This document shows positions 16,735 through 26,306 of a stretch of DNA of 64,000 nt, piece by piece. The DNA is taken from contig NZ_RJKL01000001.1 in NCBI RefSeq assembly GCF_003751945.1, positions 7,210,501 to 7,274,500 on the forward strand, written 5' to 3'. A program made the position numbers and the translations under genes. Every line of letters begins with the position of its first letter. The stretch's first letter is position 1. The notes below the pieces were generated by a model that saw only the letters and a program-made list of their open reading frames with translations, made no database searches and was not told the DNA's origin. The stretch is from Couchioplanes caeruleus (GTDB lineage Bacteria > Actinomycetota > Actinomycetes > Mycobacteriales > Micromonosporaceae).

Positions 16735-17025
16735 GGCCTGCGCCGCGTCTACGACATGGGACACAATCAATGGATGCCCGACGGGCTGCAGAGCCTCAAC
16801 GTCGTTAAGGTTGAAGACTCGCCGCTGCTGCTTACCGAGACCGGCGGTGGGACCGCCATCCACCCGACCAAGCGCCAGACATCCGGCGGCCGCGAGGCAA
16901 TCGACCCGTTCTACCTCGATGGTCATGCAAACACTACGAAGGCCACGCCGTGCAGCGCCGGCGCCCGCTCGCCTGATTGCTCCCTTGCCGAGCAGGAGCA
17001 GGCCGAGCTCGGTCTGCACACGTGA
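16735..17025 (+). pseudogene. Chimeric gene remnant ending in an NrdJ-like tail
   Basis: A biased frame begins in the inverted-repeat arm (GLRRVYDMGHNQWMPDGL, then SPLLLTETGGGTAIHPTKRQ) and ends EQEQAELGLHT before a TGA at 17023-17025. The final codons are nearly the same DNA as the tail of the reductase-like gene at 187-220 (QEQAELGLHP). Bases 16939-16983 resemble 1485-1532 just downstream of lexA. The first part is of unknown family. It looks like a scrambled copy of material from the left edge. Confidence 0.4.
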
Positions 17026-17139
17026 CCGCGGGCGCTGCGCGATGGTGAGGCCGGCGCCCGCAGCAACTGCCCTTTACGCGATCTACTGAATCGATGCTGA
17101 TCAGCGCGACAAGGTGAAGATCAGTCTCGTTCGCCGGGC

Positions 17140-17659
17140 ATGGGCAGGGCGTGGATCGTGGACGACGGCCTGTGGGAGTTGATCGAACCGCTGCTGCCGC
17201 CGTGGCCGAACAAGGTACCGGGACCGCGGCCGGTCCCGGTCCGTCTGTGTCTGCAGGGCATCTTGTTCGTGCTGCATACCGGGATCGGCTGGGAGGATCT
17301 GCCGCAGGAACTCGGCTTCGGCTCCGGGATGACCTGCTGGCGGCGGCTGCGGCGCTGGACCGGGACCGGGGCGTTCGATCAGGTGCATCAGATCCTGCTC
17401 GCGAAGCTGAACGCGGCGAACCGGATCGACTGGTCAAGCGTGGCGATGGACGGCAGTCACATCGACCGATCGCCGGGCGCCTGGGCCGGCCGCGACGCCG
17501 CTTCGTCACGCTGCCGGCGGACAAGGCGTACAGCAGTGCAGCGTTCCGTCGGGCCTGCGCGAGCGCGGCACCCAACCGGTCATCCCGAAGCCCAAGACAC
17601 CCGGGATCAAGGGCCTGGGCAAGCTGCGCCACGTCGTGGAACAGACGTTCGCGCTTTAG
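17140..17659 (+). pseudogene. IS5-family transposase copy A, internally deleted
   Basis: The N-terminal DUF4096-type half is intact (LWELIEPLLPPWPNKVPG, LQGILFVLHTGIGWEDLP, GFGSGMTCWRRLRRWTG) up to the first catalytic Asp (VAMDGSHIDRSPG). The match then jumps, losing the central part, and resumes in other frames as DKAYSSAAFRR and RGTQPVIPKPKTPGIKGLGK, ending VEQTFAL with TAG at 17657-17659. The C-terminal Glu region is also partly lost. Inactive. Confidence 0.75.
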
Positions 17660-17830
17660 GAGCAGCAAGGAAGGCAATCAGCGTTTTGTACGTGTGGCGC
17701 AGCCCGTGCGGGGTCAGATCCGGCGCGATCGGCAGCCAGCACGCCTGCGCCCGGCTCGCCGCATCACGGCCCCGGACCAGCACACCTTGCCAGGGATCCG
17801 CCGCGGTCGGCACCGGCCCGTCCGGAAACC
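17660..17830 (-). pseudogene. Integrase fragment with HxLRH box
   Basis: On the minus strand the frame reads WLPIAPDLTPHGLRHTYKTL, the HxLRH box of an actinobacterial tyrosine integrase, preceded by a short DPWQGVLVRGRDAASRA stretch. It is cut by IS5 sequences on both sides. A second degraded copy of the same motif (IAPGLTPHWLRH) occurs on the plus strand near 32210-32260. Confidence 0.55.
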
Positions 17831-17833
17831 GTT

Positions 17834-18712
17834 TCAGGGGCGGTGATGGCGGGCGAGTCGGCGGGTCATGATGATGATCATTGACCATTGGACGATGGCG
17901 GCGTGGTGCTCGGGTCGGCGTTCGTCGTCGCGTACGGTATGCCGGCATCGGCTGATCCAGGACAGGGTTCGTTCGACGACCCAGCGCCTGGGCGGGACCT
18001 GGAAGCCGATCTGCCCGGCGAGTTTCGCCACGATCATGACCGTGATGCCGAGGGCGGCCGCAACGTCGGTGAAAGTGCCGCTGTATCCACTGTCGGCCCA
18101 GGTCAGGGTGACCTTGTGGTAGCAGGTGCGGAGTGCTCAGATCAGGGCGCGTCCGGCCTGGCGGTCCTGTACGGATGCGGCGCTGACCGCGACCACCAGC
18201 AGCAGACCGGTGGTGTCGACGGCGATGTGGCGTTTACGGCCGTTGACTTTCTTACCAGCGTCGTAGCCCCGACTGCTGAGGGCCACGGTCTCAGCGGCGC
18301 GTACCGACTGCGAGTCAATGATCGCCGCGCTCGGAGCCCGATCGCGGCCGGCAGCGACACGGACCTGTTCCCGCAGGTACTTGTGCAGGTGGTTCACGGT
18401 GCCGTCAGCCGTCCAGCGGGCGTGGGAGTCGTAGACGGTCTGCCAGGGTGGGAGGTCGGCGGGCAAGGCCCGCCAGACGCAGCCGTTGTGGGCCAGGTAA
18501 CGGATCGCGTCGACGATGTCGCGGCGCGCATGCGTCGGTGGCCGACCGCCGCGACGGCCCGGACGCCCGGTGGGGATCAGCGAGGCGATGGCCTGCCATT
18601 CCGCGTCGGTGGTATCCGAAGGATCGCGGCGGGCACGGTTGCTGGGCAGGTGTTCGGTGGACGCGGCCGGGGTGGTGGATGCGCCGGAACCGGCGACCAG
18701 GTAGAACGTCAT
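17834..18712 (-). pseudogene. IS5-family transposase copy B with an in-frame TGA
   Basis: All three catalytic blocks are present in one frame: AAIIDSQSVRAAETVALSSR, VTLTWADSGYSGTFTDVA and RRWVVERTLSWISRCRHTVR. A TGA at 18137-18139 (between QAGRALI and ALRTCYHKVTL) interrupts it. The surrounding reading expects Trp, so TGG to TGA is the likely change. The start is taken as the ATG at 18712, with family similarity from DTTDAEWQAIASLIP onward. The insertion appears to have cut the integrase remnant that follows. Confidence 0.8.
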
Positions 18713-18729
18713 ACAGGGCCTTGGAGGGT

Positions 18730-18990
18730 GCACCCGGCGCCGTGCGGGTCGTGGAGCTGGGAGGCCTGCTTGAACAGGTACTCGGCGCGAGGGTAGGACA
18801 GCCTGCCGCGGCCGGTGTGGGGACAGATGTCGCTCAGACCCGGGGCGCGGCGCCCGGCGGCGGGAGCGCGCCGGTCGGCGAGGAACGAGTGCGACCTGGA
18901 CTTCCTCGAATCGACGGATCCGACCCAGCAGGCGTGGATGTCTGTGCAGCAGAGGCGGATGGCTGCGCCATGGCAGGTCGGACCGGCTGA
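18730..18990 (-). pseudogene. Integrase remnant interrupted by the IS5 copy
   Basis: One frame reads LSDICPHTGRGRLSYPRAEY then LFKQASQLHDPHGAGCTLQ, the segment immediately before the HQLRHS box of Streptomyces-type tyrosine integrases. The box itself is lost where IS5 copy B begins. Upstream similarity (GRIRRFEEVQVALVPRR) is in a different frame. Confidence 0.5.
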
Positions 18991-19038
18991 GGGAGGGCGA
19001 CACCTGACCTCAGCAGTGGTGGATCCCCGACGGCAGCG

Positions 19039-20352
19039 CTACGGAGCCGTTACCGTCCGTCCGGCCTGCCGGTCGATGATCGGCGGGCTCTGCCGCTCGG
19101 CGGCGGTACCGAGCCGCCGCAACAGCATGCGGCCTATCGCGTGTACCAGGTCCGGGTCGCGGGTCAGCACGAAGTCGCCGGCGTCGGGCCGGATGCAGAG
19201 CGCCACCGCGCAGTGGGGGCCGATCACGGCCAGCACCGTCTCGGTCGGCTCCGGCCCGTCTGCCGGCGTCGTCGCGTGCCGTACCGAAGGCGGGACGCTG
19301 CCCGGCAGCGCGGGTCCGACCACGCCGACGAAGGACGCCGTTTCCGCCGCTGTCGCGAGGCGGGGCAGCCATACGTGGCCGGTGGCCGGATCCGCGTAGG
19401 CACCGAGCACCACCGCGTACGAGCCGGTACCGGTCGCCTGAGTCCACAGGTACTCGGTCAGGCCGTCGAGCAACGGCTGGTCGCCGGTGCGGCTGTGATG
19501 GCGGGCCGCGGCGATGCTGAACGGGGTACCGGCCGGCTCGTGCAGATCCGGCCGCGACGGCCGCAGACGGGCGGAGTGGTGGACCGGCCAGTCGGCGATC
19601 GCGCTCAGCGGGCCGGGCTTCGCGAACAGCCAGCCCTGCCCCCACCGGGCACCGAGGGCCTGCGCGATCGCCAGGTCCGCCTCGGTCTCGATGCCCTCGG
19701 CGAGCACCACCGCGCCGGTCCGGTCCGCATATGCGCCGGCCATCGCCGTGGTTTCGATGGTGTACGGGGCATACGGGTCGCGCAGCAGGTGCATGTCCAG
19801 CTTGACCACTTCCGGCTCCAGCAGCGGGAGAAAGGCCATCGACAGGGGGTCGGCACCGACGTCGTCCAGGGCGAGGGCTCCGCCGCCGTGGTGCACGACG
19901 CCGGCGATGTGCAGCAGTCCCGCCGGAACGGCCGCGAGCGCCCGCTCGGTCAGCTCCATCACGATCCGGAACGACCGCTCGGCGCCGAGTTCGGCCACCA
20001 GCTCGGGCGTCATGGCGTTGTCCAGCACGGCCGGTTCGGCATTGATGAAGACCAGCGGTGGCGTCACGTCCCCCGCGGCCCGGGCCAGCTCCACCGCCCG
20101 ACCGAAGCAGAGCTGGTCGAGCAGCGGCATCAGGCCGGCCCGGTCGGCGGCGCCGAACAGCACGTCCGGGTACTCGACCAGTGACCCGGCCGGCCCCCGG
20201 GCCAGCGCCTCGACGCCCACTATCGACCGGGTGCTGAGGTCGACGATGGGTTGGTACAGCGGAAAGATCGCACGCTCGGCCAGCACTTTCGGGATGAGCG
20301 CCGCGGCCTCGTCGCGCGGGGACCGGCCGGCGTCCCGAGTCGTCGGGCTCAT
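19039..20352 (-). CDS. EAL-domain phosphodiesterase-like protein with C-terminal DICT sensory domain
   Basis: This 437-aa soluble protein would hydrolyse or bind cyclic di-GMP. EAL domain (about residues 25-255): YQPIVDLSTRSIVGVEALAR, FINAEP, VMELTERAL, LDDVGADPLSMAF, EVVKLDMHLL, VVLAEGIETE and GQGWLFAKPG. The metal/base residues E, N, E, DD, K, E and Q are present, but loop 6 (DDVGADPLSM instead of DDFGTGYSSL) is altered, so activity may be low. Residues about 280-400 match DICT (FSIAAARHHSRTGDQPLLDG, YAVVLGAY). It lies about 70 bases downstream of the GGDEF gene, probably one operon. Confidence 0.85.
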   Translation of the reverse strand: MSPTTRDAGRSPRDEAAALIPKVLAERAIFPLYQPIVDLSTRSIVGVEALARGPAGSLVEYPDVLFGAADRAGLMPLLDQLCFGRAVELARAAGDVTPPLVFINAEPAVLDNAMTPELVAELGAERSFRIVMELTERALAAVPAGLLHIAGVVHHGGGALALDDVGADPLSMAFLPLLEPEVVKLDMHLLRDPYAPYTIETTAMAGAYADRTGAVVLAEGIETEADLAIAQALGARWGQGWLFAKPGPLSAIADWPVHHSARLRPSRPDLHEPAGTPFSIAAARHHSRTGDQPLLDGLTEYLWTQATGTGSYAVVLGAYADPATGHVWLPRLATAAETASFVGVVGPALPGSVPPSVRHATTPADGPEPTETVLAVIGPHCAVALCIRPDAGDFVLTRDPDLVHAIGRMLLRRLGTAAERQSPPIIDRQAGRTVTAP

Positions 20353-20422
20353 GCCACTCCAAGCGTCGGATTCAGGTCTCCTGACCTATGCCTATCGGCC
20401 GGTCCCGGCCGAACCTGAGGGG

Positions 20423-21856
20423 CTACGGGCGGATCGGCGTCGCTGTGCCGTGCTGAGCTGACCGGGCCCTCACGCGTTCAGCATCGACCCGTCGACGGGG
20501 GTCAAACGTCACGACCTGCCCCTTGCCCGCCGTCTTCGCGGCGTACATCGCCACATCCGCGTCGTGCAGCAGCGCGTCGACCCCGGTGTGGCCTTGCCAT
20601 CTGGCGACCCCGACGCTGGCCCGCGGCAGGATCTCGCGGTCGCCCACGACGACCGGAGCCTGGATCGCCACGAGGAGCCGTTGGGCCACCGTCGGAGCGT
20701 CGTCCGGGCTGTCGAGGCCGTCGAGCACCACTGCGAACTCGTCGCCGCCCAGCCGTGATGCGGTGTCGTGACCGCGCACGCCGTCGCGCAGCCGCTGCGC
20801 GACGGCGGTGAGCAGCGCGTCGCCCACCGCATGCCCGTAATCGTCGTTGACCTGCTTGAACCCGTCGAGGTCAATGAGCAGTACCGCTACCGGTAGGCCG
20901 CGGCGGGCGCTGGAGATTGCCTGGGCGACACGGTCCCGGAAGAGCGTGCGGTTGGCCAGTCCGGTGAGTCCGTCGTGGAAGGCCTGGTGCCGCATTGTGG
21001 CGAAGGCGTCCTCGAGAGCGGCAAGGGTCTCGTTGAGGGCGCGGCCCATCTGCCCGACCTCGTCGTGACTCTTGACGTTGAGACGGCGGCTGAAGTCTCC
21101 GCGCCCGACGCCGCTGAGCACGGTGACGGCCTCCCGCAGCGGGCGGGAGATCGTGCGGGCCGCGAGCACCGACAGGGCGACCGCGACGATGGTGCCCGAC
21201 GCGAGGAGCAGCATCATCAAACGGCCGGTGTTCTCGCTGCTCTCGCGCGCGCTCTTGGCGCCCGCGGCGACGGCGTCGACCAGATGGGCGAGGAACTCGT
21301 CGGCCCGGTCCTTCACGGCGCGGGCGATGGCCTCCGAACGCACCAGCACGATGGATGCGGCACGCTGCCGCTCGCCCAGCGCGCTGGCCTGCAGCGCGGT
21401 GTCCCGAGCGGTCCGCCACAACTTCAGGACCGCTTTGAAGGACTCGAGGCGGGAACGTTCCAGGGCGGGCAGCCCCACGTTGCTCAGCTTGTCGAGCAGC
21501 AGCGTGATCGTGCTGTCGGTGTGCACGATCGTGGCGGCCGCGTTGTCCTGGTAGAAGCCCCGGTCGGAGAGGATGTGGGCGAGGACGGCCCCCTGCTGGG
21601 TGCCGATCGCGGCGCGGATGGCCGTCATGTGCGCCAGGGCGACCACGTTCACCCGGTACTGGTGGTCCTGCTGGGCGGCGAGGTCGCGGCTGCTGAGCAG
21701 GCCGATCACGCCGACTCCGGCGAAGATCGCCGCGACGACGAGGGAGACGCCGGCGATCTTGGTGCCGACGCGCAGGTAGGCGAACGGACGGCGGAGTCGC
21801 GCGAACCAGGCCCCGTACCGGGGCTTGGCCGCTGTGCCGCTCGGTCCCGCGTCCAT
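20423..21856 (-). CDS. Membrane diguanylate cyclase (4HB sensor-HAMP-GGDEF)
   Basis: The start is put at the ATG 21856 (or GTG 21859) behind GGGAGGAGGGG, rather than the far upstream ATG at 21958. One span (GVSLVVAAIFAGVGVIGLLS) leads to a ~150-residue periplasmic helical bundle, a second span (LMMLLLASGTIVAVALSVLA) and HAMP (ISRPLREAVTVLSGVGRGDF). The GGDEF domain follows, starting HQAFHDGLTGLANRTLFRDR with an intact RLGGDEFAVVLDG. An inhibitory RxxD is not obvious. It sits between the solute-binding lipoprotein gene and the EAL gene, suggesting a cyclase/phosphodiesterase pair tied to an extracellular ligand. Confidence 0.88.
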   Translation of the reverse strand: MDAGPSGTAAKPRYGAWFARLRRPFAYLRVGTKIAGVSLVVAAIFAGVGVIGLLSSRDLAAQQDHQYRVNVVALAHMTAIRAAIGTQQGAVLAHILSDRGFYQDNAAATIVHTDSTITLLLDKLSNVGLPALERSRLESFKAVLKLWRTARDTALQASALGERQRAASIVLVRSEAIARAVKDRADEFLAHLVDAVAAGAKSARESSENTGRLMMLLLASGTIVAVALSVLAARTISRPLREAVTVLSGVGRGDFSRRLNVKSHDEVGQMGRALNETLAALEDAFATMRHQAFHDGLTGLANRTLFRDRVAQAISSARRGLPVAVLLIDLDGFKQVNDDYGHAVGDALLTAVAQRLRDGVRGHDTASRLGGDEFAVVLDGLDSPDDAPTVAQRLLVAIQAPVVVGDREILPRASVGVARWQGHTGVDALLHDADVAMYAAKTAGKGQVVTFDPRRRVDAERVRARSAQHGTATPIRP

Positions 21857-21959
21857 CACCGACGCGCCCCTCCTCCCGCAACCAGACCTTTCCGGAATAT
21901 TTATCGGCGGCTGGGGCGGAGGGGTGAACCGAATACTTCCTTCGGATACGACGTCCACG

Positions 21960-23282
21960 TCACCCCGGCGGCCACGATGCCTCGATCTTCGCGAGCACGG
22001 TGGCCGTGTCGGCCCCGTTGATCCAGTCGACCATGCCCGACCAGAACGTGCCCGCGCCGACGGCGGAGGGCATGAGGTCCGAGCCGTCGAACCGGAAGGT
22101 CACCGTCGGATCAGCCAGCAGCTTCGCGGAGAGCTTCAGTACGGGCTCCGCCACGTTGGCCGGGTCGAAGCCGCGGTTGGCACTGATGACCTTGCCGATC
22201 CGGGCGCGGTTGTTGGCGAACTCCGGCGTGGACATGTAGGCGGTGACCAGGTTGACCTCGGGCCGGTCGGTGATCGCGCCGGCGAAGTTGCCGCCGCCGC
22301 TGATCGGCCGCCCGTGCGCCGGGTCGATCGGGGGCAGGTGGAAGGCGAAGACGTCGCCGTCCTCGGCGACCCGGGCGTTCGGTGGCAGCCAGCTCGTGTA
22401 GAACGACGCCTGATGGTGCATGCCGCACTTGCGCTCCAGGACCGGCAGGCCCCCCTCCTGGAACCCCGTCGTGGCGATGCTCTTCACGTCGCCGTGGCCG
22501 CCGTTGACGTACGCCGGGTTGCGCAGGATGGCACCGACCCGGTCGAGCGCGGCCACCACCCGTGGGTCGTTGAACGGGATGGTGTGCGCCACCCACTGGT
22601 CGAAGACGTCCGGTCCGGCGGTGCGCAGCAGGACGTCCTCGAGCCAGTCGGTGGCCGGCCAGCCGGACGCGGCCCCGGACGCGAGCCCGACACACCACGG
22701 CTTGACCCCGTCAGCGGCGATCCGGGCGGTAAGGGACATCAACTCGTCCCAACTGGTGGGGATGGCGTACCCCTTCTCCCGGAACAGCCGGGGCGAATAC
22801 CAGACGAACGACTTGACGTTGCCCTCGATGGGCGCGGCGTACAACTGGCTGTCGACCGTCCCGTAGCGCCGCCAGTCGGCGGACCACCACTGCTCGGCGT
22901 TGGCCCGTACCTGGGCGGTGGCCGGCCTGAGCAGGCCTGCGCGCGCCATCCGTGCGATCAGTCCCGGCTGCGGGAAGAAGCCGATGTCGGGACCGTTGCC
23001 GGCCCGCACCCGCGACTCCAGGCTGGCCTCGAAGTCGGTCGAGCCCTCGTAGGAGATGTCGATGCCGGTGCACTGCTCGAAGGCCTCCCAGACCCGCTCC
23101 AGCGTGGTGGCCTCGACGTCGCGGATGCTCCCGTCGATGGTGACCTTCGTGCCGGCCTGACCCATGTACGCCCTGTACGGCCGGCAGGCGGCGCCGCCAG
23201 ACTCCGGCTCTTCGCCGCCGCAACCGACCGCGACGGCGAGCGCACACGTCAGCGGCAGCAGGAACGCCCACACCCGCCGCAT
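21960..23282 (-). CDS. Solute-binding lipoprotein, extracellular family 1 (sugar type)
   Basis: The ATG at 23282 has GAAGGAG upstream. A signal peptide MRRVWAFLLPLTCALAVAVG runs into Cys (a weak lipobox). The body is a family-1 solute-binding fold: VWEAFEQCTGIDISYEGSTD, RVRAGNGPDIGFFPQPGLIA, YAAPIEGNVKSFVWYSPRLF, PTSWDELMSLTARIA and GAGTFWSGMVDWING. It resembles alpha-glucoside binding proteins. No permease or ATPase follows; instead the next genes encode a GGDEF and an EAL protein, so it may act as an extracellular sensor input. That link is inference from order and strand. Confidence 0.85.
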   Translation of the reverse strand: MRRVWAFLLPLTCALAVAVGCGGEEPESGGAACRPYRAYMGQAGTKVTIDGSIRDVEATTLERVWEAFEQCTGIDISYEGSTDFEASLESRVRAGNGPDIGFFPQPGLIARMARAGLLRPATAQVRANAEQWWSADWRRYGTVDSQLYAAPIEGNVKSFVWYSPRLFREKGYAIPTSWDELMSLTARIAADGVKPWCVGLASGAASGWPATDWLEDVLLRTAGPDVFDQWVAHTIPFNDPRVVAALDRVGAILRNPAYVNGGHGDVKSIATTGFQEGGLPVLERKCGMHHQASFYTSWLPPNARVAEDGDVFAFHLPPIDPAHGRPISGGGNFAGAITDRPEVNLVTAYMSTPEFANNRARIGKVISANRGFDPANVAEPVLKLSAKLLADPTVTFRFDGSDLMPSAVGAGTFWSGMVDWINGADTATVLAKIEASWPPG

Positions 23283-23841
23283 GACCACTCCTTCAGTCCG
23301 AATATCAGCCCAAGCTATCGGACCACGCGGACGCCCGAGTTCCGGTGACGAACTCAGCGCCGATTCATTCATCACATCCGGTTTGTGCTCGGTTTTCGTT
23401 TTGCTAACTCGAGATCGAGTAGGTCCGGTTCTACGCTCGCGAGACGAGCGGTGGCGGAGGTGGTGCTCCACTCCGCGGTTGGTTGCCGCAGGTGCCGCAG
23501 CCGGTTGGTGCGCGGCGGCGTTCGGTCGAGAGGCCGGCGGGGTTGTGTCCGATCTGTGCCGGCGGTCGCCGGTGGCGGCGACAGCCAGCCCCCGGCGCTG
23601 ATCAAAACTACCTGGCTGTAGTTCGCCCGCGCCTCCTGGCGAACATGAACGTGCAGGTCACAGTGGGTGTGAAGGCTGTGAAGTCTCACTGGATCCGATC
23701 CGTGTCTCGTGAATCCGATCCCTACCTGATCCCGTCTCAGCGAATCTGATCCGGCATTCGCACCGCGCACCCGCTCCGCCGCAGGTCAAGTGGGGTGGCC
23801 CGGGATGCGTTGGCTTGACACCGAACGGTGAAATAGGCGGT
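23283..23841. other. Intergenic region with degenerate GATCC-type repeats
   Basis: No credible gene is present. About 23690-23755 contains four loose repeats of (A/T)ATCYGATCC type (GGATCCGATCC, GAATCCGATCC, CTGATCCC, GAATCTGATCC), spaced about 18-20 bases. They could be protein-binding sites for the divergent promoters or simple drift. Confidence 0.35.
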
Positions 23842-24936
23842 ATGCCCATTAAAGATCGTCTTCGGTGGCGTCAACGATCGGCGCCTGCTCGTCCAAGCGG
23901 GAGACCGGTTGGGTGGGGGGCGTCTGGCCGGCGCCGAGGCGGCTCGATGGCCGGGTGGCCGCGCAGGCTCGGCGACGACCACCGGCGGCGACGCGGGGGC
24001 CGTGGCCGGGGGACGTCTTCCGCCGCTGGGTCGAGTTGGCACACCACGGTCACGTCGATTGCTGGCATCGTGTCGGTGCTGTTGGTCGCGGCCGGGTTGT
24101 TCTACACCAACCAGGCCAACCGGGAACAGCAGCGGCTCGCAGTCCAGCAACAACAGCTCGCGGTGCAGCAGCAGGTCGCCGATCGGTTCGCCCGAGCGGT
24201 TGATCAACTAGGCCAGGAGGGTGCGGGCAAGCTGTCTATCCGCCTCGGCGGCATCTACTCATTGCAGCGGCTCATGCGCGACTCGCCCGCCGATGAACCG
24301 TCCATCATCGAGGTCCTGTGCGCGTTCATCCGCAATCACGCCCCTGCCCCCCGGCCGGCGAAGACGAACCGGCCCAGCCCTCCGCCGAACGCCTCACCAG
24401 GCGATGTGCGAGCCGCGTTCGTCGTCCTGGCTCACCGCCCCTCTCCTGACGATCGGGCGAATTCGCGTCTCGACTTGCCCGACACGTGGCTCTCACTACC
24501 CCACGCAAACCTGGGCGACGCGCACTTGAGCTTCACGGACCTGAGCTTCGCGAACCTCACTAGCGCGCATTTGAGCGACGCGGACCTGAGCTTCGCGAAC
24601 CTGACTGGCGCGCATTTGAGCGACGCGGATCTGCGCGGTGCGGACCTGGGCATCGCGCAACTGCGTGGCGCGGACCTGCGCGGCGCGCATTTGAGCGACG
24701 TGAACCTACGCGGCGCGGACCTGCGCCGCGCGGACCTGCGTGGTGCGTACCTGACTGGCGCGTACCTGCGCGGCGCGAACCTGGACGGCGCGAACCTGAC
24801 CGGCGCGCACTTGAGATTCGCGGACCTCAGCGATACGGACCTGAGCGGCGCAAGTCTGCACGACGCGGACCTGCGCGACGCTCGACGTGACGAGACGACG
24901 AGGCTCCCGGGCGACGTGCCGACGCCGAGCGGATAG
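23842..24936 (+). CDS. Membrane-anchored pentapeptide-repeat protein
   Basis: The ATG at 23842 (GGCGG upstream) is preferred. A basic N-terminus of ~75 residues precedes one span ([20 protein letters not shown]) and a Gln-rich coiled segment ([20 protein letters not shown]). A conserved AVDQLGQEG...[15 protein letters not shown] module follows, the usual introduction to actinobacterial pentapeptide proteins. Roughly 25 A(D/N)Lxx repeats occupy residues 235-350 ([30 protein letters not shown]) and should form a right-handed beta-helix. Partner and function are unknown. The repetitive DNA (24500-24900) also gives false open frames on the other strand. Confidence 0.8.
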   Translation: MPIKDRLRWRQRSAPARPSGRPVGWGASGRRRGGSMAGWPRRLGDDHRRRRGGRGRGTSSAAGSSWHTTVTSIAGIVSVLLVAAGLFYTNQANREQQRLAVQQQQLAVQQQVADRFARAVDQLGQEGAGKLSIRLGGIYSLQRLMRDSPADEPSIIEVLCAFIRNHAPAPRPAKTNRPSPPPNASPGDVRAAFVVLAHRPSPDDRANSRLDLPDTWLSLPHANLGDAHLSFTDLSFANLTSAHLSDADLSFANLTGAHLSDADLRGADLGIAQLRGADLRGAHLSDVNLRGADLRRADLRGAYLTGAYLRGANLDGANLTGAHLRFADLSDTDLSGASLHDADLRDARRDETTRLPGDVPTPSG

Positions 24937-25274
24937 GGCTCCGGTCACGTTCCGGTCCCTCAATCGGAGCGGTGGGCCGGTGCGTTCACTGGTGGGCAGC
25001 GAACAGGCCGAAACCTCGGCAGACCTGGCGATACTGGCGCGCCACCGACGCCACCCGCGCGAAATCGACATCCAGGCTGGCTTTTACTGGAAGCTGCGGC
25101 CCGGCCATGATCCAACCGTCGCCGACCAACCCGTTCTGCGGCAATGGATGTCATCCGCACCCACCTACCGGGCCGCCGCCATGTTCGGGCCGCGCCGGCC
25201 GGGCAAGTGCCTCGCTCGGGTGCCAAGCGCGCATTCCCGCCCGCCGCGCAGATAGTGATCGTTAGCGTCGGTGG
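24937..25274. other. Intergenic region, nothing recognised
   Basis: Open frames exist but show no conserved motif. This is the upstream region of the DNA ligase gene. Confidence 0.35.
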
Positions 25275-26300
25275 GTGCTCAGGCCGCCGATCGCGCCGAT
25301 GCGGGCGGTCGGCGTACCGGAGCTACCCGAGCCCGGGATGTGCCGCGGCGGGTGCAGCTACGAGATCAAATTCGACGGCTTTCGATGTCTCGCCTTCACC
25401 CGGCCCGGCGGCGTCTACCTGCAAAGCCGCCAGGCCAAAGACCTGACGCCGTACTTTCCTGAGATCGCCGCGGCGGTCGCAGCGGCACTGCCGCCGGACA
25501 CCGTCGTCGACGGCGAAATGATCATCTTCGACCCGCAGGTCGGCCGTACCTCGTTCTCGGCGCTACTCGGCCGGATCACCGCCGGGCGTCGGCTACCCGC
25601 CGAAATCGCGCGTCGCCCGGCGAGTTTGGTGCTGTTCGACGTCCTCGCCGCCGCCGGAGAGGACCTGACCGGTCGACCTCTGCGAGAACGCCGCGCCCAC
25701 CTCGAAGCCCTGCTCGCTGACGCGCCGCCTGCCCTGGTGCTGTGCCCGCAGACCACCGACGTAGAACTCGCCCGCGCGTGGTTCGACGAGTACCACGTCA
25801 CGGGTGCCGAGGGTCTGGTCGTGAAGGACTTGGCCTCCCCCTACCGCGCGGGAAGAGCTGGCGCGTGGTGGAAGGTGAAGCGCCGCGTGACCACCGAGGC
25901 GATCGTCGGCGGGGTCATCGGCGCCACCGACGACCCCCGAGCATTGCTGCTCGGCCGCCTCGACCGTGGCCGCCTTCGGTACGTGGGCCGGACCGTCCCG
26001 CTGGCACTGAGCCAGCGGCAGGAAGCAGCGCGTTTGCTGACCGCAGCCGACGGCGAACACCCGTGGCCGAATCCGCTTCCCGCCGCCTGGATCGGCCAGC
26101 TAGACCAGCGCGAGCCGCAACCGTACGCGCAAGTTGAGCCGCTGCTCGTCGCCGAGATCGTCGTGGACCAGGCGTACGAGTACGGACGTTTCCGCCATGC
26201 CGTGCGGCACCTGCGCATCCGCGCCGACCTCGACCCCGGCGACGTCGAACAGTGGCGACCTTCACCGCCGGACCCGGGCGCCCGACAGTCCGCGGACTGA
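25275..26300 (+). CDS. ATP-dependent DNA ligase
   Basis: This 341-aa nucleotidyltransferase ligase is like LigC or the LigD ligase domain. Motif I is YEIKFDGFR (adenylated Lys), then VVDGEMIIFDP (III-like), LVLFDVLAA, GAEGLVVKDLASPY (IV) and WWKVKRR (V). The OB-fold half follows (AIVGGVIGATDDPRALLLGR, RYVGRTVPLAL, ending in a FRHAVRHLRIRADL stretch). No Ku or polymerase/phosphoesterase domain is adjacent, so a role in end joining cannot be claimed. The GTG at 25275 is used; an overlapping GTG at 25271 is in another frame. It converges on the ImuA-like gene with a 6-base gap. Confidence 0.88.
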   Translation: MLRPPIAPMRAVGVPELPEPGMCRGGCSYEIKFDGFRCLAFTRPGGVYLQSRQAKDLTPYFPEIAAAVAAALPPDTVVDGEMIIFDPQVGRTSFSALLGRITAGRRLPAEIARRPASLVLFDVLAAAGEDLTGRPLRERRAHLEALLADAPPALVLCPQTTDVELARAWFDEYHVTGAEGLVVKDLASPYRAGRAGAWWKVKRRVTTEAIVGGVIGATDDPRALLLGRLDRGRLRYVGRTVPLALSQRQEAARLLTAADGEHPWPNPLPAAWIGQLDQREPQPYAQVEPLLVAEIVVDQAYEYGRFRHAVRHLRIRADLDPGDVEQWRPSPPDPGARQSAD

Positions 26301-26306
26301 CCCGGG

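Noticed and set aside
23690..23755. CRISPR-like short repeats
   Set aside because: Units are degenerate, too close together, and have no spacers or cas genes nearby.
24432..25071. Minus-strand open frames made of VRxAQ-type repeats
   Set aside because: They are the antisense reading of the pentapeptide-repeat gene's repetitive DNA.
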